NCBI GenBank assembly: GCA_037157565.1
Contig: JAZHRO010000003.1
Span: forward strand, 36,965,001-37,029,000
From: Thalassia testudinum
Taxonomy: Eukaryota; Streptophyta; Magnoliopsida; Alismatales; Hydrocharitaceae
Direction of reading: 5' to 3'
DNA length: 64,000 nucleotides
The stretch's first letter is position 1; every line of letters starts with the position of its first letter. This document shows positions 11,896 to 22,737 of the stretch, one piece after another. The notes below the pieces were generated by a model. That model did no database searches. It worked only from the letters and a program-made list of their open reading frames with translations, and was not told where the DNA came from. Position numbers and translations under genes: made by a program.

Positions 11896-12040
11896 TTATG
11901 TTTTTAATGCGTTTGTTGGAGTGTTGGGGACAAACAAATTGATAGATCTTTAAAACCCTAGCACTCTTAAAGGCAACTAGTGAAGGGGAAACTCAATCAA
12001 GCTATGACTTAGCCAATTCCAGCTCATCATGGCTGGATAC
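11896..12040 (+). repeat. Element C 5' LTR, left piece
   Basis: The sequence aligns with 12160-12313 of the B LTR (TTAATGCGTTTGTTGGAGTG..., AGGCAACTAGTGAAGGGGAA, ...CATCATGGCTGGATAC) but carries more changes. It is cut on the left by the LINE poly(A) and on the right by element B. It continues at 22738. The first 120 or so bases of the LTR would be on the far side of the LINE. Confidence 0.75.
12036..12040. repeat. Target-site duplication of element B, left copy
   Basis: GATAC immediately before the LTR start TGATAAATGCC. The same five bases follow the 3' LTR at 22733-22737, and the host sequence then continues in register. Confidence 0.85.
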
Positions 12041-14549
12041 TGATAAATGCCAGTTTATCATCATTCTTATTCATTAAAACAAACCTAGCTCTTAAAATTT
12101 TGCTCCACAAATGGGTTTTTTGGGTTGCATTTAGGCATAAAATAGGTTAGGCATGCATTGCATTTGTTATTTTGTTTTTGATATGTTTCATGGAGTATTA
12201 GGGATAAGCAGAGAGTCAGATCCCTAGAACCCTAGCATTCGAGAAGGCAACTGTTGAAGGGGAAGCTCAATCAGGCTAGGGCACTACTAATTCCAGCTCA
12301 TCATGGTTGGATACCAGCTCCCTTGGACAAGGGTTAACTCCAATCAGCTCCATTTAGGTCATCTTAGTTGAATGGTAGCTCAAAAGAGCACATCTTAGCT
12401 CACCCTTGCTCAGGTCAGCTCAGATCCAGCTCAACTCAGCTGAGTCTAGCACATCTTAACTCCTACCAATTCACTGGGAGCTCTAGCTAGCTCAACTGAA
12501 TTGACTTGAGTCCACCTCAACTCAAGCTCATCTCACCTCAACTCCATCTAGCTGACAATAGCTAGACTCTAAGCTAGTAGAGCTACCACTTGTCAACTAG
12601 TAGCTTAGCTAGCTCTAGAGTTCTCATCAGAGGCAGTTCCAGCTCAACCTAGCTCCAGCTAGGTTAGGGCTAGCTCAACTGAGCTCAACTACCTAAGCTA
12701 GGCAACTCGCACGAGAACTAAGTAGCTAAGCTCAGTAGTTGAGCTCCCTTTGAATCTACCTTAGCAACACCAGCTCCAGAGTACCTGATAACAACTCCAG
12801 AATACACTTCCTCAGCTCTATTCCATGAAACCATAGCCCCTCCAGCTCTACTCTACTAGCTAAGATAGCTTAGCAAGCTTAGCTAAACTCTACTCCACCA
12901 AAAACATCCATGGCCGTCCACTCTTCAACCCTTAACCCTAACCAAACCTATCCTTGGCACCAACCCACACCAACCACCACCACTCACACCCCTTCAAGTT
13001 GGCACCAAAAACACCACATGCACCCCTTCATTTTGCCACCAACTTCCCCTTAAATCCTAACCCTACACATCACCACCTAAAGCCATCCCTACCACCCACC
13101 TAACCCCTTCTAGAAACCTACAATTTGTGCCAACCCTAACCCTCCATAACTACCATAAACCCTACCTTAGTTGGCGCCAAAAATCACCCCCAACACCCCT
13201 TCATTTGGTGCCAACACTTCCATCTACACCCTACATATTACCCCCCAACCTATCCTAACCCTCCATCTAGTGATGCCACCTAACTTACCCACTTAACCCA
13301 CCTAAGTTGTGCCAACTCCCTTAACTCCACCACAACTACCACCTCAAGCATCCCTCCTCTTTGGCGCCACCCTATATCTTCCCTCCATCACATAACCACC
13401 ACCATATAACTCCATCTCCACCCTACAACACACCTAACCAAACCCTTACCCTAGCTACCACTTAGGGTTGGCACCAACCACCAAGTACCCCTTCATTTTG
13501 CGCCAACAACCCTAGCCCTAGGATCCTATAACCACCATCTAACCCCCATCATAGCCATCCATCCTAAAACCACCCTTAACCCCCTACCACCACCATTAAA
13601 TCTTCACCCTTGGCTACAATTTTCTGCCCATATTTCCACCTACATAGAACGTCAAGAGAAGAAGAAGAAGATGAAGATTAAGGGGATACTCTGTCCACTT
13701 GGTGCCTTCCCCTCTTCTCTTCTCTCTTGTGCCCACGCCAGCCAAGGAAGGAAGCTAGGCATTGGAGGACAACCTAGGGTACACGCCTACCCTAGGAAGT
13801 GGAGGATTTGAGGGTGGTACACTACCACCCTTGGAGGAGGAATCAAAGGTGGCCCATGCCACCTTGGGAGAAGCCTTTGAAGGTGTAATTCCATCCACCT
13901 TGGAGGAGTCAAGCACACCCCCCTTGGGCTTGCTAAGAGGAGTTCATCAACTTGGAGAAGCCTTGCTAGAAGAAGGAGCTCTTTTTTATTGCTGGAGTAG
14001 CCGCAATTTGTGCAAGAGCCTTGCCTTCTTCACCATCATTTTAGAGGATAACTATTTTTATTTTATTTTTGCACTTTTAATTCTATTAGTTGAAGCATTC
14101 CTCTACTAGGTTTTTGTGTAAACCAATTCCTCATTTTATAAAGTTGCCTTCTTTGAAATTTTGTCGCATTTTCTTGCTTTTTTTCCAGCACTTTTCACTC
14201 CCTCTCCCTGATTACTCTAGGCCTCCACGTGCCTAGAGTGAGCTTTGGGAGAGGCTTTTCTTGTCACCTTAGTAGTAGTATAGTGGATTAGGTGTTAGTT
14301 GTTTCCAAATCTCTTCAAAAATTCGTATTGCTGTTATTTCAAAAATCCATAAAAATTATATATTTAAAGAGAACAAAAAGAAAGTTGAGTTTCATTCCCG
14401 AGCAAGAGACTTGAATTTCGCAAAATATTGCCTCCTTGGACGACCCTGGATACTCCCTTATCTAGGTTACAAATTTTAAAAATGAACGAATTTACGCGTT
14501 GCAACGACTTAAAACCCTAATCTTAAAAACCACGTAATTTTCCGCATCA
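12041..14549 (+). repeat. Element B 5' LTR
   Basis: Starts TGATAAATGCC and ends ...CCGCATCA. Zones in order: a 270-bp start, an AGCT-rich zone (about 12310-12900), a long C-rich and G-poor zone with repeated Ser/Pro-like non-coding words and TTGGCGCCAA palindromes (13171-13180, 13361-13370), then GAAGAAGAAGAAGATG (13655 on) and a GC-richer part. The CCTCCTTGGACGACCCTGG motif is at 14430-14455. The TATA-containing segment present in the 3' LTR (21739-21771) is absent at 13579-13590. The ORF at 13762-14109 lies in the LTR and is not a gene. Confidence 0.87.
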
Positions 14550-14554
14550 CTTTT

Positions 14555-14572
14555 TGGCTCCGTTGCTGGGGA
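14555..14572 (+). other. Element B primer-binding site (tRNA-Asp type)
   Basis: TGGCTCCGTTGCTGGGGA, 16/18 to the tRNA-Asp complement TGGCGCCGTTGCCGGGGA, five bases past the LTR. Confidence 0.85.
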
Positions 14573-16237
14573 GGCACGACTTTGCTTAATCTTTCTCTTG
14601 CTTGAAGTGGATCTCATCCCCTTCTATCTTTTTCTTTCATGTGTGTAGGCATTGCGGGAAGAAAGCGGGTTTCTGAGATGATTGCAATATCTTGTCTTCT
14701 TGCTGATTTTCAGGTTGGTCTCCTTTTCTGGTCATATAATTAGCTAAAAACTACCAATAACACACTAAACTTGGGTTTCAGGACCTTGAAAACTTAATTA
14801 AGTGGAGTGGTGAAATTTAAAATTCATTGTTTGCTTGTATGCTTCATTAAACACCACTCTAATTCAAGTGTTGGTATTTTATTTTTCGTGTCCAGATTTC
14901 TGTCTGGACTTGAAAAATCAAATCCTGACACCACAGGCCTCCTAAAATCTTGAAATTTCACTTAGGAATTCCAAATCAACTAGGGAACATCTTTTCCAAA
15001 TTTTAGATCAATTGACTTTATATTTAATTTTTAAAAATTCATTGACTACAGAGGGGTCCACCCTTTTTTCTTCCTATTTTGTTACTGTTCGCAAATTTTT
15101 ATATTTTTTTTACTTAGCCAATTTTTATGAAACTTATCTTTCTAGAACCCTATGAAATTCCACACATCATATAAAATCACCAAAATTTTTTGAGATCGGT
15201 GGTGGTACAGAAGGTCCAAAATATCCACTGGTATCATTTCTAGACTTTGACCGCAGCACAAATAAAAATTCAAAAAAAATATCAAACAAATTTCTAAAAT
15301 CTTAAACAAATCTTTTTTGGAATCCTTGTTTGATTTTCTTCAGAGTAATAGTGCTGTTTTCCTTTTTTGGACCACTTCTTAATACAGAAAGCCTAAAAAA
15401 AACTCATCAGTAGTAATTTTCTACCTTAGGATCAAATTGCATTAGGGTTTTCCTTCGTATTTCTAGACAACCATTTTTAAAGGAAATTGACCATCACCAA
15501 TATAACTTGTTTTCCTTTGATTGTAGAAGTTTCAAACTTATTTGAACATTTAAAAAGAGAAACCCTAAAATACATTAAACTAAATTGAATCCTAAAAGAC
15601 AAAAATACAAAAATTGTGTGGCAACTTTTTTTTTATTGGAATCAACTTCCAATTCTTGCACACACAAAAAATAATTGAAATAACATGGCAATACCCAAAT
15701 CAACGCCCTCTATATTCCGTGTGCACATTAGTATCCTAGACCTAATTAAAATTTGTGGCAATTTGACCCCTAAGGTTTCATCAACTTAGGCTTGCTATCT
15801 AGGTCTTAAGTTCTATTTAGTTGATATCAATTCTGTCTTCTATATCTAGTGTTCATGCTAAGGACCCATGTCAAACGACCAGGTGTGAGTTTATATAAGC
15901 ACCTGGGATTTTCCTGGGAAACACTTGGGCCCAAACCTCCCCTTAAGCAACTTGCCTGGATTTGTTGACAGAATGGGTATTCACTAATGATTACTTATTT
16001 CCTAAATAGACCAAGTCTTAGGTTAATTTTCTATGGAGTCACACTTAAGTTAGGTCTAGAATTTGTTGTTTGAATTGCACATTTTCTCTCATCTCCATCT
16101 CTTCTCCTCCCCTCCAATTCTTCCAATAAAGTGCATGCACGAGCGAAGGTCCCAAAAATCACATCTTAAGGGACCATCTGATTTTGCCCCCCCACACCAG
16201 AAAATCATTATTTTCTTCTCCTTCCTGTTCTAAAAAT
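14573..16237 (+). other. Element B 5' leader
   Basis: About 1.7 kb, AT-rich, with no coding frame. Its first part (AGGCATTGCGGGAAGAAAG...) matches the C leader at 25131 onward. The TTTTCAGGTTGG near 14708 resembles a splice acceptor, and the same string recurs at 25191 in C. Confidence 0.6.
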
Positions 16238-18755
16238 ATGAAAAACCTGGGCAACTGACAAAAAAATTCTACTAACACTTCTAACCTGTCAACCGACCCA
16301 CAAGCTGACTTCCCCAACCCTAACCTCCCTCATCTGGAGCAACCAGAAATTCCTACAAGGTCAGGAGGCCCTCAAATCCAAACTCAAAATGCAAACCCCT
16401 TTGCCTTTATGGTCGACCATTTGGTTCGGCTATAGCAAAATCAAGAGAATTTGGCTAGGACTGTAACAAACCTAGCTAACCAAGGGCAAAACCCACCACT
16501 TCACCAGCAGCCTGTTATTCCTCTTAAAGATTTTTATGATCCTTCCAACTATGAGGAAAGACCTAGGGTGGTCATACCACAAGGGGATTTCAAGATCAAA
16601 CCAGCCATTCTGAACCTAATCAAGCATTTTCATGGTCTTCCAAGAGAGGACCCTTTTTGTCATTTTGAGGAATTAACTATCCTCGCTCAAACCACTCGTT
16701 CCCTCAATGTGTAGGAAGATGTGTGGTTGATGAGACTTTTTCCTCTCTCTCTAAAAGATAAAGCTTCACATTGGTTTAGAACAGTTGGGTGCCCGATTAC
16801 CACCTGGCCCCAATTAAAGAGCGCTTTTCTAAAGAAATTTTTTCCGATCGGTCGAACTAACACTTTAAGAAGATCCATAACGACCTTTCAACAAAAAATT
16901 GGTGAACCCCTTCGTAAAGCATGGGAAAGATTCCAAGAACTTTTAAGAAGTTGTCCCCACCATGAAATTTCGCAATGGCAGTTAGTGCAGATCTTCTATC
17001 ATGGATTGGAAAATCAATTGAAGTGATTTGTGGATGCCTCATGTGGGGGCAATTTCCTTAATAAGGATGCTAAAAGTGCCTATTTCCTCTTTGAAGAAAT
17101 GAGTGAAAACTCATTTAATATGACTTCAATGGACACTTTTGGTAAAACACACCCCAGACACGGAGTCAATGAAATTGACTCGAAATCCACCTCTGTTCCA
17201 GTCACTCAAGATGATCTATACATGTTAGCTCAACGACTAGACCAAATGCAAATTCACCAGAAAAAAAATGGAAGAAAAGATCACAAACAAACAAGCTCCA
17301 CACTTTAAGTCTCCACACACTAACACTCCACAACTTCTCCGAAGAGAAAATCTACACAATATTGATGCCATACCTGCTAGTCAGCAATTTCCAGTTGATT
17401 TCCCACAAGAATTGACTTGGAATTTTGATTATCTGAATTAAAATATTCTTGATCTCACCATGGAAAATATTTATGCTCTCCAGGAGCAATTTAGAAACCC
17501 CCCCAACACTTGCAATCAAAATTGGAGGACCAACCTGAATCACTCCTGGAAAAACCTGAACCCGATTCCTTTTCCCAAACAAAATCATTTTGGGAATTAT
17601 GGGCAACCTGCATACCAACTTGGACCATCCCAAGAAGATATTAATACTTAGGTCATGAAAACTTTGCAAGGTATGCAGAATCAGATGACAAAAGTAACCT
17701 GCATGGTTACAAACATGCAACACCAAGTTAAGGTGACTCCTGATCATCGACCAGCTGGGAATTTACCTTCCCAACCCATGCCCAACTCGAATAATCAATG
17801 GAATCAGTTCCAAGGTGGATATCCTAGTCAACCCATACAACCAGCACCTCAGGATCCCCCGAGTTTCAATAACAGTCAAGCTTCCCATCCTCATCCTATT
17901 AACAACCAGATTGCAAATGCAGTTACTTTGAGGAATGGGAAAGCCACTCATGACCCCCTGCCTGTTAAAGAAACTCATGTCAATGAAAAATAGATCAACT
18001 CTTTCCCATCTTCCTCTAACACTGCTCAGGAACCTAATAATGCAAAACAGGGAAACCCTGCATCTTTTCCACAAGCCCTCCATTCTTCACAAAATAAGAA
18101 AAAGAAGAAATTCGAGCCCACTGATAAGGAATTAATGGATTTATTTGGGCAAGTTGAAATTAACATCCCCCAAACAAATGGCCAGGCAAAAGTTTTTAAC
18201 CAGGAAATCAAAAATATTTTACAAAAAATGATTAGGCCCGACCGTAAAGACTGGTCCACCAAATTGTACGATGATTTATGGGCCTATCGTACCGCTTTTA
18301 AAACCCCACTGGGCATGTCCCCCTTCCGTCTGATTTTTGGGAAGGCATGCCATCTCTCGGTAGAACTAGAACATAGGGCTTTTTGGGCGATAAAACAATT
18401 AAACATGGATTTATCTGATGCTGGTATCCATAGAAAACTACAATCAACTGAATTGGAAGAATTACATAATTTTTCGAATGATAACGCGTGGATTTATAAA
18501 GACCAAACAAAGAAATTTCCTGATAAATACATTGTTTTGAAAGACTTTGATGTTAATCAACGTGTTTGGCTTTCTGATGCTAGATTACGTATTTTTCCTG
18601 ACAAATTAAAATCCAAATGGACCGGCCCCTTTATTGTCCTGGAAACTTATCCATATGGCACTATTGATCCTTTTGATCCTAAAAGTAATACGACATTTCA
18701 AGTCAACAGCCAACATTTAAAGCCTATTTTGATCATCCCTGAATCTTCTGTCTGA
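16238..18755 (+). pseudogene. gag-int: Element B gag fused in frame to the integrase C-terminus (protease to integrase core deleted)
   Basis: ATG at 16238 opens a frame that includes PLKDFYDPSNYEERPR, SHWFRTVGCPITTW and LKKFFPIGRTNTLRRS, so it is gag. One base too many in the A8 run near 17265 shifts the frame; after that the Gln/Asn/Pro-rich linker runs to [13 protein letters not shown]. At 18170-18176 this joins directly to QTNGQAK, which is deep in integrase, and then reads on without a stop through [24 protein letters not shown] and [11 protein letters not shown] to a stop at 18755. In relatives some 2.5-3 kb (protease, RT, RNase H, most of integrase) lie between these two points. In-frame stops occur at about 16712, 17024, 17437, 17649 and 17991. 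The residue where integrase has its catalytic Glu (QAEV) is Lys here. Confidence 0.86.
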
Positions 18756-18934
18756 ATCCTTCGATTTCACAAAACCAACCACACACTATGCCTAGATGAA
18801 TGGCGTAAAAGATAGCACTAGATGGGATGTAACCCATCATTTTCTTTCTACTCTTTTTCTTTCGCTTCCCTAAGTTTTGACTATCCTAAATCTGACCACC
18901 TTTTACTAAGGTAATCCCCTTTCCCTCCTAATGC

Positions 18935-18970
18935 ATGAGGACATTGCATCTCTTAAGCATGGGGGGGTGG
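18935..18970 (+). promoter_or_regulatory. Conserved GGACATTG / G-run block, element B
   Basis: ATGAGGACATTGCATC, then AAGCATGGGGGGGTGG. Same block and same distance from the 3' LTR as in A, D, E and F. Confidence 0.6.
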
Positions 18971-20168
18971 TTTTAAAATTTTGACGATCAAATTAGGATT
19001 TTCAAAACCTAAAAATAAATTTTTTTTTGTCATTTTTATTCTCTGGCATGCATACCCAAAAAAATAAAAATATAGAAAACTTTTTGTGGAAAAGTTTTGA
19101 AATCGGGACTAAGGTTGAAAACTCACTTTTGGTACAATGGGATTTTATCTTTAACAAACTGGGGAAGAGGATACGGATTTGATCATTACAATTTTAGGGT
19201 TTATTTTTAGACTATATCAGATATCCTTCTCTAAAATTCCACTTGAACTCATGATAGTTCAGGCGACTTGATCATCTTCTGTAATATGGAAAGTATCTGG
19301 TTAGTTTCTAATCCAAAAACTTGATTTTCTTCCAAAACTTCCTGTGTCAAATTTCACACACAAGCCAACACCTAAAAATCACTAAAAATTAGAAAAAATC
19401 CCTTATTTGGACATAGTAAAAGTCTAAAGCAAATCATTGGTTTGAGTTCCCACCGCCAAGAATGAGGAAAATACCTCCTTTGAGGATGTGATGCCAACAT
19501 GTTATCGCCTCAGTGTTGCTCCATATTTATATTTCATATCTTTAGACGGAGCATTAAAGCGCATTTTAGCAGCTCAAGTGTCTTGGACGGTGCTTTACCT
19601 ATAGTGTTGGGGCAAGAGCTTAAGTTTGCTTGGAGTGACCCTTTACACTGCATTGTGTTTTGGGTTATGAGCTCTTGGGTGGTGTCGTGGATAGTGCTAT
19701 CTCGAAGTACTAGCGCCAAAGTCCCCTCGAAGATTGGTAATGGAAGTGATGATCCTGACACATCTATTGTAAGACTAAGCTAAAAATAAGCATGAGGGAG
19801 AAAAAGAAAAAGAGCTTTAACCAAAAATATGCCCTAATAAATGTTGGCTTCTCACAAGCACGACACAAGGATTTAAAGGTTTTTGCAAGTTGTGAATCAG
19901 ATTCAAGAGCTAGAAAAATCCTAGAAACAAAAATTTCAAGTCATCTAAATTAACAAGGGGTAAATCTGTTAATTTTTTTGGAGGATATATTGATCGTATT
20001 TTTGTCTAATCTTTGGATCCGAAAATGAATCCCGATATTTATCTTTAACAAACCATGTACCTCCTGTATTTAAACCATACAAGGTCCTATAATCTTTTTT
20101 CTCCTCAAAAGTTAAAAAAATTAGATTTCCCAAAAATTCTATTTTATAAAAATTAAAGTTTTGCTAAA

Positions 20169-20196
20169 AGACTAGCAAAAGATAAGCATGAGGGTG
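20169..20196 (+). promoter_or_regulatory. Element B polypurine-tract region
   Basis: GACTAGCAAAAGATAAGC then ATGAGGGTG directly before the 3' LTR. The G-run would be the plus-strand primer. The CTAGCAAAAG part is shared with all other elements in the window that keep their 3' end. Confidence 0.7.
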
Positions 20197-22732
20197 TGAT
20201 AAATGCTAGTTTATCATCATTCTTATGTATTAAAACAAACCTAGCTCTTAGGATTTTGCTCCGCAAATGGGTTTTTTGGGTTGCATTTAGGCATAAGATA
20301 GGTTAGGCATGCATTACATTTTTTATTTTATTTTTGATATGTTTCTTGGAGTATTAGGGATAAGTAGAGAGTCAAATCCCCAGAACCCTAGCATTCGGGA
20401 AGTCAACTATTGAAGAGGAAGCTCAATCAGGCTAGGGCTCAGCTAATTCCATCTCATCATGGTTGGATACCAGCTCCCTTGGACTAGGATTAACTCCATG
20501 CAGCTCCATTGAGCCCATCTTAGCTGAATGGTAGCTCAAGAGAGCTCATCTTTGCTCACCCTAGCTCAAGTCAACTCAAATCCAGCTCAACTCAATAGAG
20601 TCTAGCTCATCTCAGCTCCCACCAGTTCATTGGGAGCTCTAGCTAGCTCAACTGAGTTGACTTGAGTCCACCTCAGCTCAAGCTCATCTCACCTCTGCTC
20701 CAGCCAGCTCACAATAGCTAGACTCTAAGCTAGCTGAGTTAATACCTGTCAACTAGTAGCTTAGCTAGCTCTATAGTTCTCATCAGAGGCAGTTCCATCT
20801 CAAGCTATCTCCAGCTAGGTTAGGGCTAGCTCAACTGAGCTCAACTACCTAAGCTTGGCTACTTGCATGAGAACTAAGTAGCTAAGCTTAGTAGTTAAGC
20901 TCCCCTTGAAGCTACCTCAGCAACCCCAACTCCAGAGTACCTGATACAAACTCCAAAATACTCTTCCTCAGCTCTCTTCCATGAAACCCTAGCCCCTCCA
21001 GCTCTACTCTACCAGCTAAGCTAGCATAGCTAGCTTAGCTAAACTCTACTCCACCAAAAACATCCATGGTCGTCCACTCTTCAACCCTTAACCCTAACCA
21101 AACCTATCCATGGCACCAACCCACACCAACCACCACCACTCACACCCCTTCAAGTTGGCGCCAAAAACACCACATGCACCCCTTCATTTTGCCACCAACT
21201 TCCCCTTAAATCCTAACCCTACACATCACCACCTAAAGCCATCCCTACCACCCACCTAACCCCTTCTAGAAACCTACACGTTGTGCCAACCCTAACCCTC
21301 CATAACTACCATAAACCCTACCTTAGTTGGCGCCAAAAGTCACCCCCAACACCCTTTCATTTGGTGCCAACACTTCCTCCCATCTACACCCTACATATTA
21401 CCCCCCAACCAATCCTAACCCTCCATCTAGTGACGCCACCTAACTTACCCACTTAACCCACCTAAGTGGTGCCAACTCCCTTAACTCCACCACAACTACC
21501 ACCATAAGCATCCCTCCTCTTTGGCACCACCATATATCTTCCCTCCATCACATAACCACCACCATATAACTCCATCTCCACCCTACAACACACCTAACCA
21601 AACCCTTACCCTAGCTACCACTTAGGGTTGGCACCAAACACCAAGTACCCCTTCATTTTGGCCCCAAAAACCCTAGCCCTAGGATCCTATAACCACCATC
21701 TAAACCCCATCATAGCCATTAATCCTATAACCACCCCTAACCCCCTACCATTCCTATATAAACCCCCTACCACGACCATTAAATCTTCACCCTTGGCTAC
21801 AATTTTCTACCCATATTTCCACCTACATAGAAGGTCAAGAGAAGAAGAAGAAGATGAAGATTAAGGGGATACTCTGTCCCATTGGTGCCTTCCCCTCTTC
21901 TCTTCTCTCTTATGCCCATGCCAGCCAAGGAAGGAAGCCAAGCATTAGAGGACAACCTAGGGTACATGCCTACCCTAGGAAGTGGAGGATTTGAGGGTGG
22001 TACACTACCACCCTTGGAGGAGGAATCAAAGGTGGTCCACGCCAACTTGGGAGAAGCCTTTGAAGGTGGAATTCCATCCACCTTGGAGGAGTCAAGCACG
22101 CCCCCCTTGGGCTTGCTAAGAGGAGTTCATCAACTTGGAGAAGCCTTGTGAGAGGAAGGAGCACTTTTTGATTGCGAGAGCAGCTGTAATTGGAGCAAGA
22201 GCCTTGCCATCTTCACCATCACTTTAGAGGATAATTATTTTTATTTTATTTTTGCACTTTTAATTCTAGTAGTTGAAGCATTCCTCTACTAGGTTTTTGT
22301 GTAAAACAATTCCTCACTTTGTAGAGTTGCCTTCTTTGCAATTTTGTCGCATTTGCTTGCTTTTGTTCTAGCACTTTTCACTCCCTCTCCCTGATTACTC
22401 TTGGCCTCCACGTGCCTAGAGTGAGCTTAGGGAGAGGCTTTACTTGTCACCTTAGTAGTAGTATAGTGGATTAGGTGTTAGTTGTTTCCAAATCACTTCA
22501 AAAATTCGTATTGTCATTATTTCAAAAATCCATAAAAACTATATATTTAAAAAGAACAAAAAGAAAGTTGAGTTTCATTCCCGAGCAAGAGACTTGAATT
22601 TCGTAAAATATTGCCTCCTTGGACAACCCTAGATACTCCCCTATCTAGGTTACAAATTTTAAAAGCGAACATATTTACATGTTGCAGCGACTTGAAACCC
22701 TAATCATAAAAATTGCAAAATTTTCTCCATCG
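20197..22732 (+). repeat. Element B 3' LTR
   Basis: Colinear with 12041-14549, same start TGATAAATGC; it ends ...CTCCATCG where the 5' LTR ends CATCA. It keeps a segment with CCTATATAAACCCC (21753-21766) between two copies of AACCCCCTACCA; the 5' LTR has only one copy and no TATA box. TTGGCGCCAA palindromes are at 21154-21163 and 21327-21336. Confidence 0.88.
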
Positions 22733-22737
22733 GATAC
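22733..22737. repeat. Target-site duplication of element B, right copy
   Basis: GATAC following the LTR; host LTR sequence CTACTCCCTTGGAC... continues from here exactly where the left piece stopped. Confidence 0.85.

Larger units (their letters stand above)
18756..20196 (+). other. Element B 3' UTR
   Basis: No gene seen. It holds the hairpin homologue GATGGGATGTAACCCATC (18821-18838) and the GAGGACATTGC...GGGGGGGTGG block (18935-18970). A stretch near 19675-19740 (GGTGGTGTCGTGG, GCTATCTCGAAG) is related to the repeated units in the F and C 3' UTRs. The ORFs near 19500-19780 are unsupported. Confidence 0.6.
12041..22732 (+). mobile_element. Element B: internally deleted Athila-like LTR retrotransposon
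   Basis: Complete structure: 5' LTR 12041-14549, primer site 14555-14572, leader, gag fused to the integrase C-terminus, 3' UTR, polypurine region, 3' LTR 20197-22732, with GATAC duplicated on both sides. It lacks protease, RT, RNase H and the integrase core, so it could only have moved by using enzymes from another copy unless the deletion came later. The two LTRs differ at about 18 of the first 220 aligned bases by hand count. It lies inside the LTR of a related element (C). Confidence 0.88.

Noticed and set aside
13762..14109. 115-codon ORF in the B LTR, and its 89-codon counterpart at 21882-22151
   Set aside because: Both are at the same place in the two LTRs and differ in frame after the shared part; no domain and no reason to think it is translated.
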